Assembly: GCA_024226235.1 (NCBI GenBank)
Contig: JAAELW010000143.1
Coordinates: 1 to 34,142 of the forward strand
DNA length: 34,142 bases
From: a bacterium
GTDB lineage: Bacteria; Myxococcota_A; UBA9160; UBA6930
Direction of reading: 5' to 3'
In this document: one piece after another, positions 10,558 to 23,906 of the stretch
Position numbering within the stretch: position 1 is the stretch's first letter
Layout of the letters: each line of letters starts with the position of its first letter
Translations under genes and position numbers: made by a program
Notes under the pieces: model-generated
Told to the model about the DNA's origin: nothing
Seen by the model: only the letters and a program-made list of their open reading frames with translations
The model's database searches: none

Positions 10558-10584
10558 TCTCGCTAGGTCGCGCTTCGTTTGGCG

Positions 10585-10656
10585 CTAGCAGACCTCCCCC
10601 GCCCTGCTAAGAAGCAGGCCGAGGAAAAGCAGCTGGCTGAACGAGCGACCATTCAT
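10585..10656 (-). CDS. leuL: leu leader peptide MNGRSFSQLLFLGLLLSRAGEVC
   Basis: 23-codon ORF (ATG at 10656, TAG at 10585) with six Leu codons within the eight residues LLFLGLLL, directly upstream of an attenuator and leuA. Below the ORF-track length cutoff. Confidence 0.8.
   Translation of the reverse strand: MNGRSFSQLLFLGLLLSRAGEVC
10591..10618 (-). promoter_or_regulatory. leu attenuator segments 1-2: hairpin over Leu codons and antiterminator strand
   Basis: CCTGC-TTCTTA-GCAGG hairpin (10603-10618) over CTG CTT CTT; GGCGGGGGAGGTC (10591-10603) is complementary to GACCCTCTCCCGCC (10546-10559), the 5' arm of the terminator. Confidence 0.7.
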
Positions 10657-10665
10657 GGTCCGATG

Positions 10666-10694
10666 AGTATCGACTGAACGGCGCGGAGAGTCAA
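10666..10694 (-). promoter_or_regulatory. Sigma70-like promoter for leuL-leuA
   Basis: TTGACT (10689-10694), 17-nt spacer, GATACT (10666-10671) on the minus strand, 9 nt upstream of the leader ATG. Confidence 0.6.
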
Positions 10695-10705
10695 GTTCGA
10701 CCGGA

Positions 10706-11275
10706 CTAGAGCTCCAGCAGCTCACCCAGGCGCCCCGGATCGAAGCCGATCACCAGCTGACCGTCGATATCGATCGTCGGTGTAGCCCAGCGGGCCACCT
10801 TTCCGCGCAGGTTCTCCTGGGCGCGATCGGAACGGATGTCCAGCTCCGTATACGGCACCTGGTGACGTGTAAACCAATTGGCTGCCGATTCGCAGGCGTG
10901 GCAGCCCGGCGAGCTGTACATGACCACCTCGTGGGAGGCGACCGCAAAGGGACGCGAACCTCCTGCAGCATCCTGCCGGGGCCCCGATGGGGCCGGGATC
11001 GACGCGCCCAGCTCGATGCGCCCGACGTCATCCCGAAAGCGCTCCGGAACCTGCTCCAGCGAGTCGACGAACTGGACAGCGCCCTGCTCGTCCACGTACT
11101 GGAAGAGCACCCGTTGCGGGCCCTTCTCGAAATCCGTGAAGGATTCCGCGAACTCGAAGGGGGCACCCTCCTGCGCCCAGCTGGCAAGTTTCTCGGAGGC
11201 GTAGCGGGAAAGGACCCAGCCACCGACGGCCGAAACCACCAGCATGCCCGCCAGCGCCAGGAGAAAGGAACGCAT
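10706..11275 (-). CDS. Membrane-anchored glutaredoxin-like protein with N-terminal DUF4124-like segment
   Basis: N-terminal hydrophobic MRSFLLALAGMLVVSAVGGWVL; YVDEQGAVQFVDSLEQVPERFRDDV resembles DUF4124; C-terminal VVMYSSPGCHACESAANWFTRHQVPYTELDI...ATPTIDIDGQLVIGFD is glutaredoxin-like with CHAC. Confidence 0.75.
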   Translation of the reverse strand: MRSFLLALAGMLVVSAVGGWVLSRYASEKLASWAQEGAPFEFAESFTDFEKGPQRVLFQYVDEQGAVQFVDSLEQVPERFRDDVGRIELGASIPAPSGPRQDAAGGSRPFAVASHEVVMYSSPGCHACESAANWFTRHQVPYTELDIRSDRAQENLRGKVARWATPTIDIDGQLVIGFDPGRLGELLEL

Positions 11276-11313
11276 GGCCCCTCTTTCGGCAGGTCGAACC
11301 CGTGACTCCAGAC

Positions 11314-13725
11314 CTATCCGACCCCGACCAACGCCAGCCGGTCGCCCCAGCGGGTCCGCACCGAACGGGCCAGCTCCGGGGCCCGACGGAGACCCGGATC
11401 GGCTCTCAGGGTCTCGTTGGCCGCTTCGCGGGCTACAGCCACCCACCTGGCGTCCCGGACCAGATCGGCGAATCGAAGGTCCGGCAACTTGCCATGTTGG
11501 CGGGTGCCCAGGAACTCACCCGGCCCACGAATGCGCAGATCCGCATCGGCGATGCGAAAGCCATCAGTCGTCTGCAGCATCGCCCGCAAGCGGGCCTCGC
11601 TGTCCTCCCCGCCACCACGGGCCACCAGTACGCAGGTTCCGGGTCGCTCGCCCCGACCCACGCGCCCCCGCAGCTGATGGAGCTGGGCCAGGCCGAAGCG
11701 CTCGGCGTGCTCGACGACCATCAGCGTGGCAGCGGGAACATCGACACCGACCTCGATCACTGTCGTAGACACGAGGATCCGCGTCTCCCCGGCCATGAAC
11801 CGAGCCATCGCTTCGGCTCGAGCTCCGGCATCGAGGCGGCCATGAACCAGATCGACCGCCACATCGGAAAACGCCGCACGGATCCGCTCCGTACTCTCGG
11901 TCGCCGCGCGCAGGTCGAGCTTCTCGGACTCCTCGACCAGCGGATACACCACATACACCTGCTCACTGCGATCCAGAGCTTCGCGGACGAGACGCGTCAC
12001 CTGTTCGCCCTCTCCCTCCCTGAGCAGCAATGTCTCGGTCGGGCTTCGACCCGGTGGCAGTTCATCGATCACGGACAGCTCGAGATCTCCATACAAGGTC
12101 AGGGCCAGGCTGCGGGGGATCGGAGTGGCCGTCATCACGAGCACGTGTGGGCTGACACCACCCTGTGTCTTTTCGGCCAGGGCCGCCCGCTGCATCACGC
12201 CGAAGCGATGCTGCTCGTCGATCACGACCAGGGCCAGGCGGGCGAATCTCACATCGCTCTGCACCAAGGCATGGGTGCCGACGACCAGATCGACTTCTCC
12301 TTCCGCAAGAGCCTCCCGCACTCTCGGAGCATCCGGAGCCGAAGATGTCAGGAGACCGATCCGGAGCCCGGTATCACCGAGCAACTCTCGGAGCGTCCGA
12401 TCGTGCTGCTCCGCCAGGAGTTCGGTGGGCGCCATCAGTGCGGCCTGGGTACCCGCACGCGCGGCGACCACGGCAGCCAACGCTGCGACAGCGGTCTTGC
12501 CGCTTCCCACGTCGCCCTGGAGCAGACGATTCATCGGATGGGGCTCGCGCAGATCACGTCGGATCTCGCCCCACGCGCGCCCCTGCGCACGGGTCAGGCG
12601 AAACGGCAATGCGTCTTCGGCTTCCCGGAGCACCGACTCGTCGGCAGGCAATGCGATTCCGGGCTCGGCCGCCCGCTCGGCCCGACGCTGCGCGAGGCCC
12701 ACCTCGAGCAGGTAGAGTTCTTCCAGCACGAGCCGCTCATGGGCGGGCGTGGTGCGTTCGCGCAGCGCCTCGACATCCGCCTCGCCACTCGGCTGGTGGA
12801 TCTCGTGCAAGGCCATCGGCGTCGACGGGAGCCCCCGCTCCGCGACCAATCCACTGGGCAACGTGCTGGGCACGAGATCCGCGAAATTCTCCACGGCTAC
12901 GGCAACCAGTCGCCTGAAGGTGCGGGCAGGCACGCCTTCGGGCACCGGATAGTCGGGCACGATCGGCTCGCCTACGGCTGCGCCGTCTTCTTCTTCCTGC
13001 TCGATCCGGTCGATCTCGGGATGGGTGATCTCCTTGTTGAAGCGGTAGCGGCGAACGTCCCCGGTGACGAGCAGACGCGTTCCCTTCGTCACCGTCTTCT
13101 GAAGGGATTCGCCGCCGCGGAACCACTTGAGCGTCACGCTACCGGTTCCGTCCCCGACGACGGCCTGAAACAGCCGACCCCCACGAGCGCGGCCCCGCAT
13201 CGGAACGAAGTCCGCGAGCATCACCTCGGCTTCGAAAGTCGCGCGGCTTCCAACCTCGAGTTCACCCACCGCAACGCGCTCTCGACGATCGTCATAGCGG
13301 CTCGGAAGGTGGAACAGCAGGTCCGCGATCGTTCGCAAGCCCCGCTTCGCGAGTGACTCGGCCCGCTTCGCACCGATCCCGGGCAACGTGGCAATCGGCC
13401 GGGCGATCGCAAGATCACAGAAGTCAGGCACAAGGAGCGGCCCCAGCAGTTCCAGCGCACCCTCGACTGCCCGACGCCGCTCATCTCCATCGACAGGCAC
13501 AGAGAAGATCTCCGCCACCTGCGCAAGCGTCTTTCGCACATCCGGCGGGACCGCCATGCCCATGGCCCGCTCGACCCCCAGAAGGACCGTCTTCTGCAGA
13601 TCCACGAGCCGCTCGGCATGGCTCCCCGCTGCGAACGCCAGTGGCTTCCGAATCGCCTCGATGGCTGCCGGGAACTCCATCCGACGAGGGTAGCGAGGGA
13701 AAGAACGCCCCCCCTCCGGGTTCAT
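11314..13725 (-). CDS. recG: ATP-dependent DNA helicase RecG
   Basis: LQGDVGSGKTAVAALAA (Walker A), MAPTELLAEQH, VVIDEQHRFGVMQR, VMTATPIPRSLALT, QLRGRVGRGERPG. Start either 13725 (MNPEGG) or 13680 (MEFPAA). Confidence 0.95.
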   Translation of the reverse strand: MNPEGGRSFPRYPRRMEFPAAIEAIRKPLAFAAGSHAERLVDLQKTVLLGVERAMGMAVPPDVRKTLAQVAEIFSVPVDGDERRRAVEGALELLGPLLVPDFCDLAIARPIATLPGIGAKRAESLAKRGLRTIADLLFHLPSRYDDRRERVAVGELEVGSRATFEAEVMLADFVPMRGRARGGRLFQAVVGDGTGSVTLKWFRGGESLQKTVTKGTRLLVTGDVRRYRFNKEITHPEIDRIEQEEEDGAAVGEPIVPDYPVPEGVPARTFRRLVAVAVENFADLVPSTLPSGLVAERGLPSTPMALHEIHQPSGEADVEALRERTTPAHERLVLEELYLLEVGLAQRRAERAAEPGIALPADESVLREAEDALPFRLTRAQGRAWGEIRRDLREPHPMNRLLQGDVGSGKTAVAALAAVVAARAGTQAALMAPTELLAEQHDRTLRELLGDTGLRIGLLTSSAPDAPRVREALAEGEVDLVVGTHALVQSDVRFARLALVVIDEQHRFGVMQRAALAEKTQGGVSPHVLVMTATPIPRSLALTLYGDLELSVIDELPPGRSPTETLLLREGEGEQVTRLVREALDRSEQVYVVYPLVEESEKLDLRAATESTERIRAAFSDVAVDLVHGRLDAGARAEAMARFMAGETRILVSTTVIEVGVDVPAATLMVVEHAERFGLAQLHQLRGRVGRGERPGTCVLVARGGGEDSEARLRAMLQTTDGFRIADADLRIRGPGEFLGTRQHGKLPDLRFADLVRDARWVAVAREAANETLRADPGLRRAPELARSVRTRWGDRLALVGVG

Positions 13726-13726
13726 C

Positions 13727-16962
<3,236 letters not shown>

Positions 16963-16963
<1 letters not shown>

Positions 16964-18228
16964 CAGTGTCCCACCTGGGTCGGGGCGCCGGCTGCCGACT
17001 TGCCCTTGGAGATCTGGGCGCCGGTCGCCGACTTGCCCTTGGAGATCTGGGCGCCGCTCACCGTCTCGCCAGCCTTGTGGCGAAGGGTCATGGTGCGAAA
17101 GCGCTCGAAGAAGTAGCGGACGTCATGAGGCCCGGGAGAGGCCTCCGGGTGATACTGCACGGAGAAGAGAGGCAGCTCTTCGTGAGCGAGCCCCTCGACC
17201 GTGTCGTCGTTCAGGTTCACGTGGGTGATCTCGACCGGCTCCCCCGCCTCGCGAAGGGAATCCGCCTCGACCGCATAGCCGTGGTTCTCGGCGCAGATCG
17301 CCACCTTGCCCGTCGCCAGGTCCTTGCCCGGCTGATTGCCGCCGTGGTGACCGAACTTGAGTTTGCGGGTGCGACCGCCGAGAGCGAGAGCCAGGATCTG
17401 GTGGCCCAGACAGATGCCGAACATCGGCATATCCCGGGAGAGCGCTCGCACGTGCTCGCGCACGCCGTTTACGGCCACCGGATCGCCGGGGCCGTTCGAA
17501 AGAAAGATGGCGTCCGGCGAGAGCGCGCGGGCCTCACTGGCAGAGGTCGTGGCCGGAACCACCGTCACATCGAAGCCGTGGTCCACCAGCAAACGCAATA
17601 TGTTCCGCTTCACGCCGAAGTCGTAAGCCACCACGCGGAGCCGCGGGTCGGGAATCCCGGACGTCGGCAGTTGGCCTTCGATACCCGCCCAGCCGCCTTC
17701 CTTCCACTCATACGAGGCCTCGCAAGTGACCTCCGCAACGAGATCCTGCTCCTCCAATGGAGCGGCAGCGCGTGCCAGGGCCAATAGCTCCGCCTCGTCC
17801 TGCTTCGCGGGGTCCGTGCTGAGAACACCATTCTGGAAGCCCTGGTCTCGGATCCGCCGCACCAACGCCCGCGTATCCAGACCCGCAATGGCGGGAATCC
17901 CGAAACGCTCCAGATAGGCGGGAAGGCTCTCCTGGGCCCTGAAGTTCGACGGGTCCGAAAACAATTCCTTCACGATGAAGCCGCGCAGGAAGGGCTGGCG
18001 AGCCTCGTCATCCTCCGGATTCGTTCCCACGTTCCCGATCTCTGGTGCCGTCATCGTCACCAGCTGCCCGGCATAGGAGGGGTCGCTCAGGATCTCCTGA
18101 TACCCCGTCATGCTGGTGTTGAAGCAGACCTCACCGGTGGCCACGGCAGCCGCACCGTGGGCCATACCCCGGAAGATCGTGCCGTCAGCGAGTACGAGCC
18201 GAGCCTGCTTCGGCGTGGGTGCGGTCAC
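16963..18228 (-). CDS. carA: Carbamoyl phosphate synthase small subunit (glutaminase)
   Basis: GTG start overlapping pyrC stop; [37 protein letters not shown] catalytic Cys; C-terminal tandem-repeat tail. Confidence 0.97.
16985..17050 (-). repeat. 33-bp tandem duplication in the 3' end of carA (two copies, plus a 6-bp start of a third)
   Basis: 16985-17017 gcgccggctgccgacttgcccttggagatctgg and 17018-17050 gcgccggtcgccgacttgcccttggagatctgg, differing at 2 of 33 positions; encodes (S/T)[10 protein letters not shown] x2. Confidence 0.92.
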
Positions 18229-19526
18229 GGGAAAATCACTCCTCGATCGACATGGTAGACGAGCGCGCCGTCCACAAAGGTGGCAACGGGCCGCCCGATC
18301 ATTTCCTGGCCTGCCCACGGAGAGTTGCGGCTCTTCGAGTAGCCCTTGGCGGGGTCATAGATCCACTTGCGCTCCGGGTCGAGCACCGCCACATCTCCAG
18401 CCGAACCGCGGGTCAGCCGCCCGCCGGGTAGATCGAAGACCTGCGCGGGGTTCGAGGTGAGCGACGCGATCAGGCCCATCGGCGAGATCCGGTTCTTGCG
18501 CACCAATTCCATCACTGTCGGATAGGCCGTCTCGAACCCCAACACTCCGGGAGGCGCCTCCGTGAACTCGACCTCCTTCTCGTACACCGCATGCGGCGCG
18601 TGGTCCGTGGCGATCGCATCGAGCGTGCCGTCAGCCAACCCCTCGGCGCAGCCATCCACGTCGGCCGCACTGCGAAGCGGCGGTGACATCTTGGTGTTGG
18701 TGTCGTAGCCGAGCGTCGCCTCGTCGGTCAGCGTCAGATGGTGGGGCGTCACCTCCGCGGTGACATGAACGCCGCGCTCCCGGGCTTCGCGAATCAACGC
18801 GACTGCGCCAGCCGTGGAGACATGCCCGACGTGGAGATGGGCACCGGTGAACTCGGCCAGTTGGATGTCGCGAGCCACGTGCAGCGTTTCGGCCACGGCC
18901 GGATTCCCGGGCAGACCGAGCCGCGTCGAAACTGCTCCTTCGTTCACCACACCCTTGCGCACCAGCGTGAGATCTTCCGCATGAACCATCACAGGCTTGC
19001 TGACGAGCCGCGAGTACTCGAGGACCCGCCGCTGCATGTCGCTGTCCATGATCGTTCGGCCGTCATCGCTGAAGGCCACCGCGCCGGCCTCGACCAGTGC
19101 GGACATCTCGGTCATCACCTCGCCCCGCAGGCCCTTCGTCGCGGCAGCGACCGCATAGACGTGAACCGGACAATCCTGACGGGCCCGATCCAGGATGTAG
19201 TCCGTCACCGCCGGGTCATCGTTCACCGGATCCGTATTTGCCATGCAGGCCAGGCCGGTGAAGCCACCGGCCGCTCCAGCTCGCCCACCTGAGGCGATGT
19301 CCTCTTTGTACTCCTGACCGGGTTCCCGAAGATGCGCGTGGAGATCGATGAAACCCGGGGTCACCCAGCAGCCTTCGGCATCCAGGGTCTCGGCATCCGA
19401 GGCGGAGATGTCGTGGCCGACGGCCTCGACCCGCCCATCCTCCAGAAGAACGTCCGCGACCTCATCACGACCCGTAGAAGGGTCGATCACGCGACCGCCG
19501 CGAATCCACACCCGTCCCATCGTCAA
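18225..19526 (-). CDS. pyrC: Dihydroorotase
   Basis: [38 protein letters not shown] start at 19526 overlapping pyrB, or ATG at 19520. Confidence 0.96.
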   Translation of the reverse strand: MTMGRVWIRGGRVIDPSTGRDEVADVLLEDGRVEAVGHDISASDAETLDAEGCWVTPGFIDLHAHLREPGQEYKEDIASGGRAGAAGGFTGLACMANTDPVNDDPAVTDYILDRARQDCPVHVYAVAAATKGLRGEVMTEMSALVEAGAVAFSDDGRTIMDSDMQRRVLEYSRLVSKPVMVHAEDLTLVRKGVVNEGAVSTRLGLPGNPAVAETLHVARDIQLAEFTGAHLHVGHVSTAGAVALIREARERGVHVTAEVTPHHLTLTDEATLGYDTNTKMSPPLRSAADVDGCAEGLADGTLDAIATDHAPHAVYEKEVEFTEAPPGVLGFETAYPTVMELVRKNRISPMGLIASLTSNPAQVFDLPGGRLTRGSAGDVAVLDPERKWIYDPAKGYSKSRNSPWAGQEMIGRPVATFVDGALVYHVDRGVIFP

Positions 19527-20470
19527 GAATTCCCTCCCTCGTCCGCGGGTCTGCGGTGGCGTCGACCGGCCAGCAAGTAGAGCACGGCCATGCGCAGAGC
19601 GACGCCGTTGCGCACCTGATCCAGGATCACGCTGGGCCGATGGTCAGCCAGATCATGGGCCAGCTCGACACCCCGGTTCACCGGACCCGGGTGCATCACG
19701 ATCGCGTCATCCTTCGCGAAGCGGAGCTTTGCCCGGTCGAGACCGAAGGTGGCAGCGTATTCGCGCACGCTCGGGAAGTAGGCGCCGGCCAGGCGCTCCC
19801 GCTGGATGCGCAGCGCCATCACCACATCGGCTCCGTCCAGGGCCTCGCGGAGGGAGGAGAAGGGCTTTACGCCAAGTGTCTCCACTGCGGCGGGAATCAT
19901 CGTCGGCGGCGCCGCCACCCGGACCTCGGCACCCATCTTCAGGAAACCATGGATATTCGAGCGGGCCACCCTCGAGTGGGCGATGTCGCCGATGATCGTC
20001 ACGGTCAGACCATCCAATCGATCCTTCTCCTCGAGTACGGTCAACATGTCGAGGAGCGCCTGGGTCGGATGCTCGTGAGCACCGTCGCCAGCATTGATCA
20101 CCGGAGCATCCAACTCGTCCGCAATACGCTTGGGTACGCCGGCCACTCCGTGGCGTACGACGACTGCGTCGGGATCCATCGCGTCGAGGGTCTTGGCCGT
20201 ATCCAGGATGCTCTCGGATTTGGAGAGGCTCGAATGCGATGGTGTGAAATTCACGACATCTGCCGACAGCCGCTTTCCAGCGATCTCGAAGCTCGTCCGG
20301 GTGCGCGTCGAAGGCTCGAAGAAGAGGTTGATGATGGTCCGACCGCGCAGGGTCGGAACCTTCTTCACATCCCGCTCCGCCACCTCCTTCATGTGGATGG
20401 CGGTCTCGAGAATCGTCTCGATGTCTTCGCGCGCCAGCTCCTGGATCCCGAGCAGGCCGTTCTCCATCAT
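19523..20470 (-). CDS. pyrB: Aspartate carbamoyltransferase catalytic subunit
   Basis: [45 protein letters not shown]. Confidence 0.97.
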   Translation of the reverse strand: MMENGLLGIQELAREDIETILETAIHMKEVAERDVKKVPTLRGRTIINLFFEPSTRTRTSFEIAGKRLSADVVNFTPSHSSLSKSESILDTAKTLDAMDPDAVVVRHGVAGVPKRIADELDAPVINAGDGAHEHPTQALLDMLTVLEEKDRLDGLTVTIIGDIAHSRVARSNIHGFLKMGAEVRVAAPPTMIPAAVETLGVKPFSSLREALDGADVVMALRIQRERLAGAYFPSVREYAATFGLDRAKLRFAKDDAIVMHPGPVNRGVELAHDLADHRPSVILDQVRNGVALRMAVLYLLAGRRHRRPADEGGNS

Positions 20471-21144
20471 CGCGAAGCTCCCCCTGCCGCGGTTTCGGGG
20501 TGCAGCAGCACCACGTCGAGCGGCTCACCCTGGACGCCGTCCTCGGTCCGCATCTTCACCAGATCGGCGCGCTGCGTGGGGATGTTCTTCCCGACATAGT
20601 CGATCTTGATCGGCAGCTCTCGATGGCCTCGATCGACCAGAGCGACCACCTGCACTGCACGCGGGCGCCCGAAGTCCATCAGCGCATCCATCGCAGCCCG
20701 GATCGTGCGGCCGGTACTGCACACATCGTCCACCAGGATCACCACCCGATCGTCGACCGCCGAAGGCATCTCCGTATCCCGCAGCTTGGGACGCTTACCG
20801 CTCGAGATCAGATCATCGCGATACAGGGTCGTGTCCAGGATTCCGACCAACGGCTCGAGATCGGCAACCTGGTCGAGGTTCTCCGCCAGCCGGCGCGCCA
20901 GCGGAACGCCCCCGTTGGGCACGCCCACCAGGTAGAGGCTCTCCAGGTCGTCGTTGCGCTCGACGATCTCGTGGGCGATGCGCATCAATGCGCGGCCAAT
21001 CGAGACCGTGTCGAGCACCACCTGCGAAACCAGCGGAGTGGGCGCCGGCGATTTCGGCAACGGGGAGACTCCCTCAAGGGAGCCCTCGGACCCACCGTGG
21101 GGGCCTGCCGAGCGATTCGGGCGCTGGGGGGGGTGGTTCGCCAC
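20467..21144 (-). CDS. pyrR: PyrR bifunctional pyr operon regulator/uracil phosphoribosyltransferase, with about 40-aa N-terminal extension
   Basis: [50 protein letters not shown] motif; GTG start at 21144 with SD AAAGGA. Confidence 0.92.
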   Translation of the reverse strand: MANHPPQRPNRSAGPHGGSEGSLEGVSPLPKSPAPTPLVSQVVLDTVSIGRALMRIAHEIVERNDDLESLYLVGVPNGGVPLARRLAENLDQVADLEPLVGILDTTLYRDDLISSGKRPKLRDTEMPSAVDDRVVILVDDVCSTGRTIRAAMDALMDFGRPRAVQVVALVDRGHRELPIKIDYVGKNIPTQRADLVKMRTEDGVQGEPLDVVLLHPETAAGGASR

Positions 21145-21150
21145 CTCGGT

Positions 21151-21183
21151 CCTTTCCCCGCCTCACCGGACGGGGTTAAAAGG
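21151..21183 (-). promoter_or_regulatory. Candidate PyrR-binding RNA stem-loop overlapping the pyrR SD
   Basis: CCUUU-UAA-CCCCG-UCCGGUGAGG-CGGGG-AAAGG: two 5-bp stems separated by a 3-nt bulge, loop matching UCCNGNGAGG; 3' arm AAAGG is the SD. Confidence 0.75.
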
Positions 21184-21198
21184 TCTCGAGCCGGCGGG

Positions 21199-21227
21199 AA
21201 GATACCCACTCACCACCGAGCCGCCAA
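21199..21227 (-). promoter_or_regulatory. Candidate sigma70-like promoter of the pyr cluster
   Basis: TTGGCG (21222-21227), 17-nt spacer, TATCTT (21199-21204), upstream of the PyrR-like stem-loop. Confidence 0.4.
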
Positions 21228-21270
21228 GAAACGGTGTTTCGGTGACGGCCTTGGGACAGACCAGCGATCC

Positions 21271-22107
21271 CTACCCGGCCGCATTCTCCGGTGGAAACAG
21301 CATCTCCTCGTCTGGACCGAAGCACTCCGTGAAACTACCCATCCGCCCCCAGCGGGTCTCCGAGGTCAGGTTTCGGATCCAGGTGAGCGGGTTCAACAGA
21401 TCGAGCCAGGTACCGTTCCAGTTCCAGGACCAGTAGAGCAGGCCGGCAGGGCCGGCGAGTTCCTTTTTCCGGACCGTGCCGAAACGGCGGCCGTCATGGG
21501 AATTGTCCCGGTTGTCGCCCATGAAGAAGAAGCGGCCTTCCTTCACCTCGAATTCCGTCACGTCCTGGTGGGACCAGGCGGGATCGTCGAGGATGAAGTG
21601 CCGACAGCTACCGAGCGTCTCGATCTTGAGGTCGAACACACGTCCTCTCGCGTCGGTGAATGTCCGTCCTGTGTCCTCTACGGCAAGTAGCTCGCCATTG
21701 ATGGTCAGACGTTGGTTCCGAAACGAAATGCGATCGCCGGGCAAGCCGATCAATCGTTTCACGAAGGCATCCGTGCGCACTCCCTTGGCTTGATCCAGCG
21801 GAAATATGCCGCCGTTCGCACCACGACCGAGATCGAAGACGACGACCTCACCGCGTTCGGGCTCCCGGAAGCCGGGCAGCTGAAGCTCCGTGAAGGGGAC
21901 GCGGGCACCGAAGACGAACTTGTTCACGAAGACATGGTCGCCGACGAGCAACGTCGGGAACATCGAATCCGAAGGGACATAGAATGTCTGGAACAGGAAG
22001 GTCCGGATCAGGAGCGCGACCGCCACCGCCGCGACCAGGGTCGGCAGCTCCTCCATGAAGGTCGGCTTCGCATCGGCCTCTACGTCGGCTCCCGTCCGAT
22101 CGTTCAC
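21271..22107 (-). CDS. lepB: Signal peptidase I
   Basis: [23 protein letters not shown] (catalytic Ser), [15 protein letters not shown] (catalytic Lys), [17 protein letters not shown] start overlaps the lepA stop. Confidence 0.95.
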   Translation of the reverse strand: MNDRTGADVEADAKPTFMEELPTLVAAVAVALLIRTFLFQTFYVPSDSMFPTLLVGDHVFVNKFVFGARVPFTELQLPGFREPERGEVVVFDLGRGANGGIFPLDQAKGVRTDAFVKRLIGLPGDRISFRNQRLTINGELLAVEDTGRTFTDARGRVFDLKIETLGSCRHFILDDPAWSHQDVTEFEVKEGRFFFMGDNRDNSHDGRRFGTVRKKELAGPAGLLYWSWNWNGTWLDLLNPLTWIRNLTSETRWGRMGSFTECFGPDEEMLFPPENAAG

Positions 22108-23906
22108 GAGTCGTCTCCGAGTTTCAGGGCCGCCAGAAACGCCTCCTGAGGGATCTCGACCGAGCCGACTCTCTTCATCCGACGCTTCCCTGCCTTCTGC
22201 TTCTCGAGGAGCTTGCGCTTTCTCGAAATATCTCCGCCATAACATTTCGCGGTGACGTTCTTGCGAAGCGCCTTCACCGTGGTGCGGGCAACCACCTTCG
22301 CGCCGATCGCCGCCTGGATCGCCACCTCGAACATCTGACGGGGAATGAACTCCTTGAGTTTCCGAGCCAGATCCGCACCCCGGGTGTGGGCCTTGTCGCG
22401 GTGCACGATCAGCGACAACGCATCGACAGGATCTCCGTTCACGAGGATGTCGAGCTTCACGAGGGCTGCCGGTGTGTAGCCCACGAGATCATAGTCGTAG
22501 GAACCGAACCCACGCGTCGAGCTCTTGATTCGGTCGTGGAAGTCGGCCACGACCTCCGCCAGAGGCAGCTCGTAACGGATCTGGACCCGACTCCCGTGAA
22601 CAGCCATATCCCGCTGAATCCCGCGGCGGTCCTGGCACAATGCGATCACGGCGCCCACATACTCCTGGGGAACGTGGATCGTGGCCAGGATGGTGGGTTC
22701 ATGGATCGCGACGATCTCCGTGACGTCCGGTAGCGCCGCCGGAGTCTCGATCTCGATCGTCTCGCCGCTCTTCTTCTCGACGCGATAGCGCACGGTCGGC
22801 GCCGTGGTGATCAAGTCCAGGCCGTACTCTCGTTCGAGCCGCTCTTGGATGATCTCGCAGTGGAGGAACCCGAGGAAGCCACAGCGAAAGCCGAAGCCCA
22901 GGGCCGCGCTGGTCTCGGGCTCGTATTGGAAGGAGGAATCATTCAGTCGCAGCTTCTCCAGGGCGGCCTTGAGCGAGTGATAGTCCTCGGCCTCCACCGG
23001 GTAGAGCCCGCTGAAGACCATCGGCTTGACCTCGCGAAAACCCGGCAGGGCATCCGGCAACGGCCGCTGGGCTGGAACGATCGTGTCGCCAATCTTGACC
23101 TCATCGAGGCTCTTGATGCCGCAGATCACCACTCCCACTTCCCCCGCACCAAGCCGTTGCACGCGGCGCGGATGGGGGTCGATCACGTGCAGATCCTGGA
23201 CGTCGTGCTCGCTGCCCTGGGATCGGAGCATGATCCGACTGCCCATTGCGACCTCACCATCGACGACCCGCACCAAGGCGGCCACGCCGACGTAGGAATC
23301 GAACCAGGCATCGAAGATCAGTGCGCGCAGTGGGGCTTCGACATCACCGCGCGGAGGAGGCACGTTCGCCACGATCCGCTCGAGCAGCTCATCGACGCCG
23401 ACGCCCTCCTTTGCGGAAATGGGGAGCACCTCCGCGGCATCGAGACCGATCACGTCCTCGACTTCCTGCGCCGCACCCTCAGGATCGGCGGCAGGCAGGT
23501 CGATCTTGTTGACGACCGGAATCAGATCCAGATCTGCTTCGATCGCGAGATAGGCGTTGGCCAGCGTCTGGGCTTCGATCCCCTGCGACGCATCCACCAC
23601 CAGCACGGCTCCTTCACAGGCCTGAAGCGCACGCGATACTTCGTAGGAAAAATCCACATGGCCCGGGGTATCGATCAAGTTGAGGATGTAAGTCTCACCG
23701 TCCTTGGCCTGGTAGGACATACGCGCGGTCTGCGCCTTGATCGTGATACCGCGCTCCTGCTCCAACTCCATCTTGTCGAGGAACTGGTCACGTCGCTCGC
23801 GCTCACCAAGAGTTCCGGTGGCGTCGAGGAGACGATCCGCCAGAGTGCTCTTACCGTGGTCGATATGCGCGATGATGCAGAAATTCCGGATCCTGGAGGC
23901 GTCCAT
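22104..23906 (-). CDS. lepA: Elongation factor 4 (LepA)
   Basis: [38 protein letters not shown]; ...[29 protein letters not shown]. Confidence 0.98.
   Translation of the reverse strand: MDASRIRNFCIIAHIDHGKSTLADRLLDATGTLGERERRDQFLDKMELEQERGITIKAQTARMSYQAKDGETYILNLIDTPGHVDFSYEVSRALQACEGAVLVVDASQGIEAQTLANAYLAIEADLDLIPVVNKIDLPAADPEGAAQEVEDVIGLDAAEVLPISAKEGVGVDELLERIVANVPPPRGDVEAPLRALIFDAWFDSYVGVAALVRVVDGEVAMGSRIMLRSQGSEHDVQDLHVIDPHPRRVQRLGAGEVGVVICGIKSLDEVKIGDTIVPAQRPLPDALPGFREVKPMVFSGLYPVEAEDYHSLKAALEKLRLNDSSFQYEPETSAALGFGFRCGFLGFLHCEIIQERLEREYGLDLITTAPTVRYRVEKKSGETIEIETPAALPDVTEIVAIHEPTILATIHVPQEYVGAVIALCQDRRGIQRDMAVHGSRVQIRYELPLAEVVADFHDRIKSSTRGFGSYDYDLVGYTPAALVKLDILVNGDPVDALSLIVHRDKAHTRGADLARKLKEFIPRQMFEVAIQAAIGAKVVARTTVKALRKNVTAKCYGGDISRKRKLLEKQKAGKRRMKRVGSVEIPQEAFLAALKLGDDS

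Noticed and set aside
11302-13356. 684-aa plus-strand ORF antisense to recG
   Set aside because: recG on the opposite strand has all helicase motifs; the antisense product has no recognisable domain.
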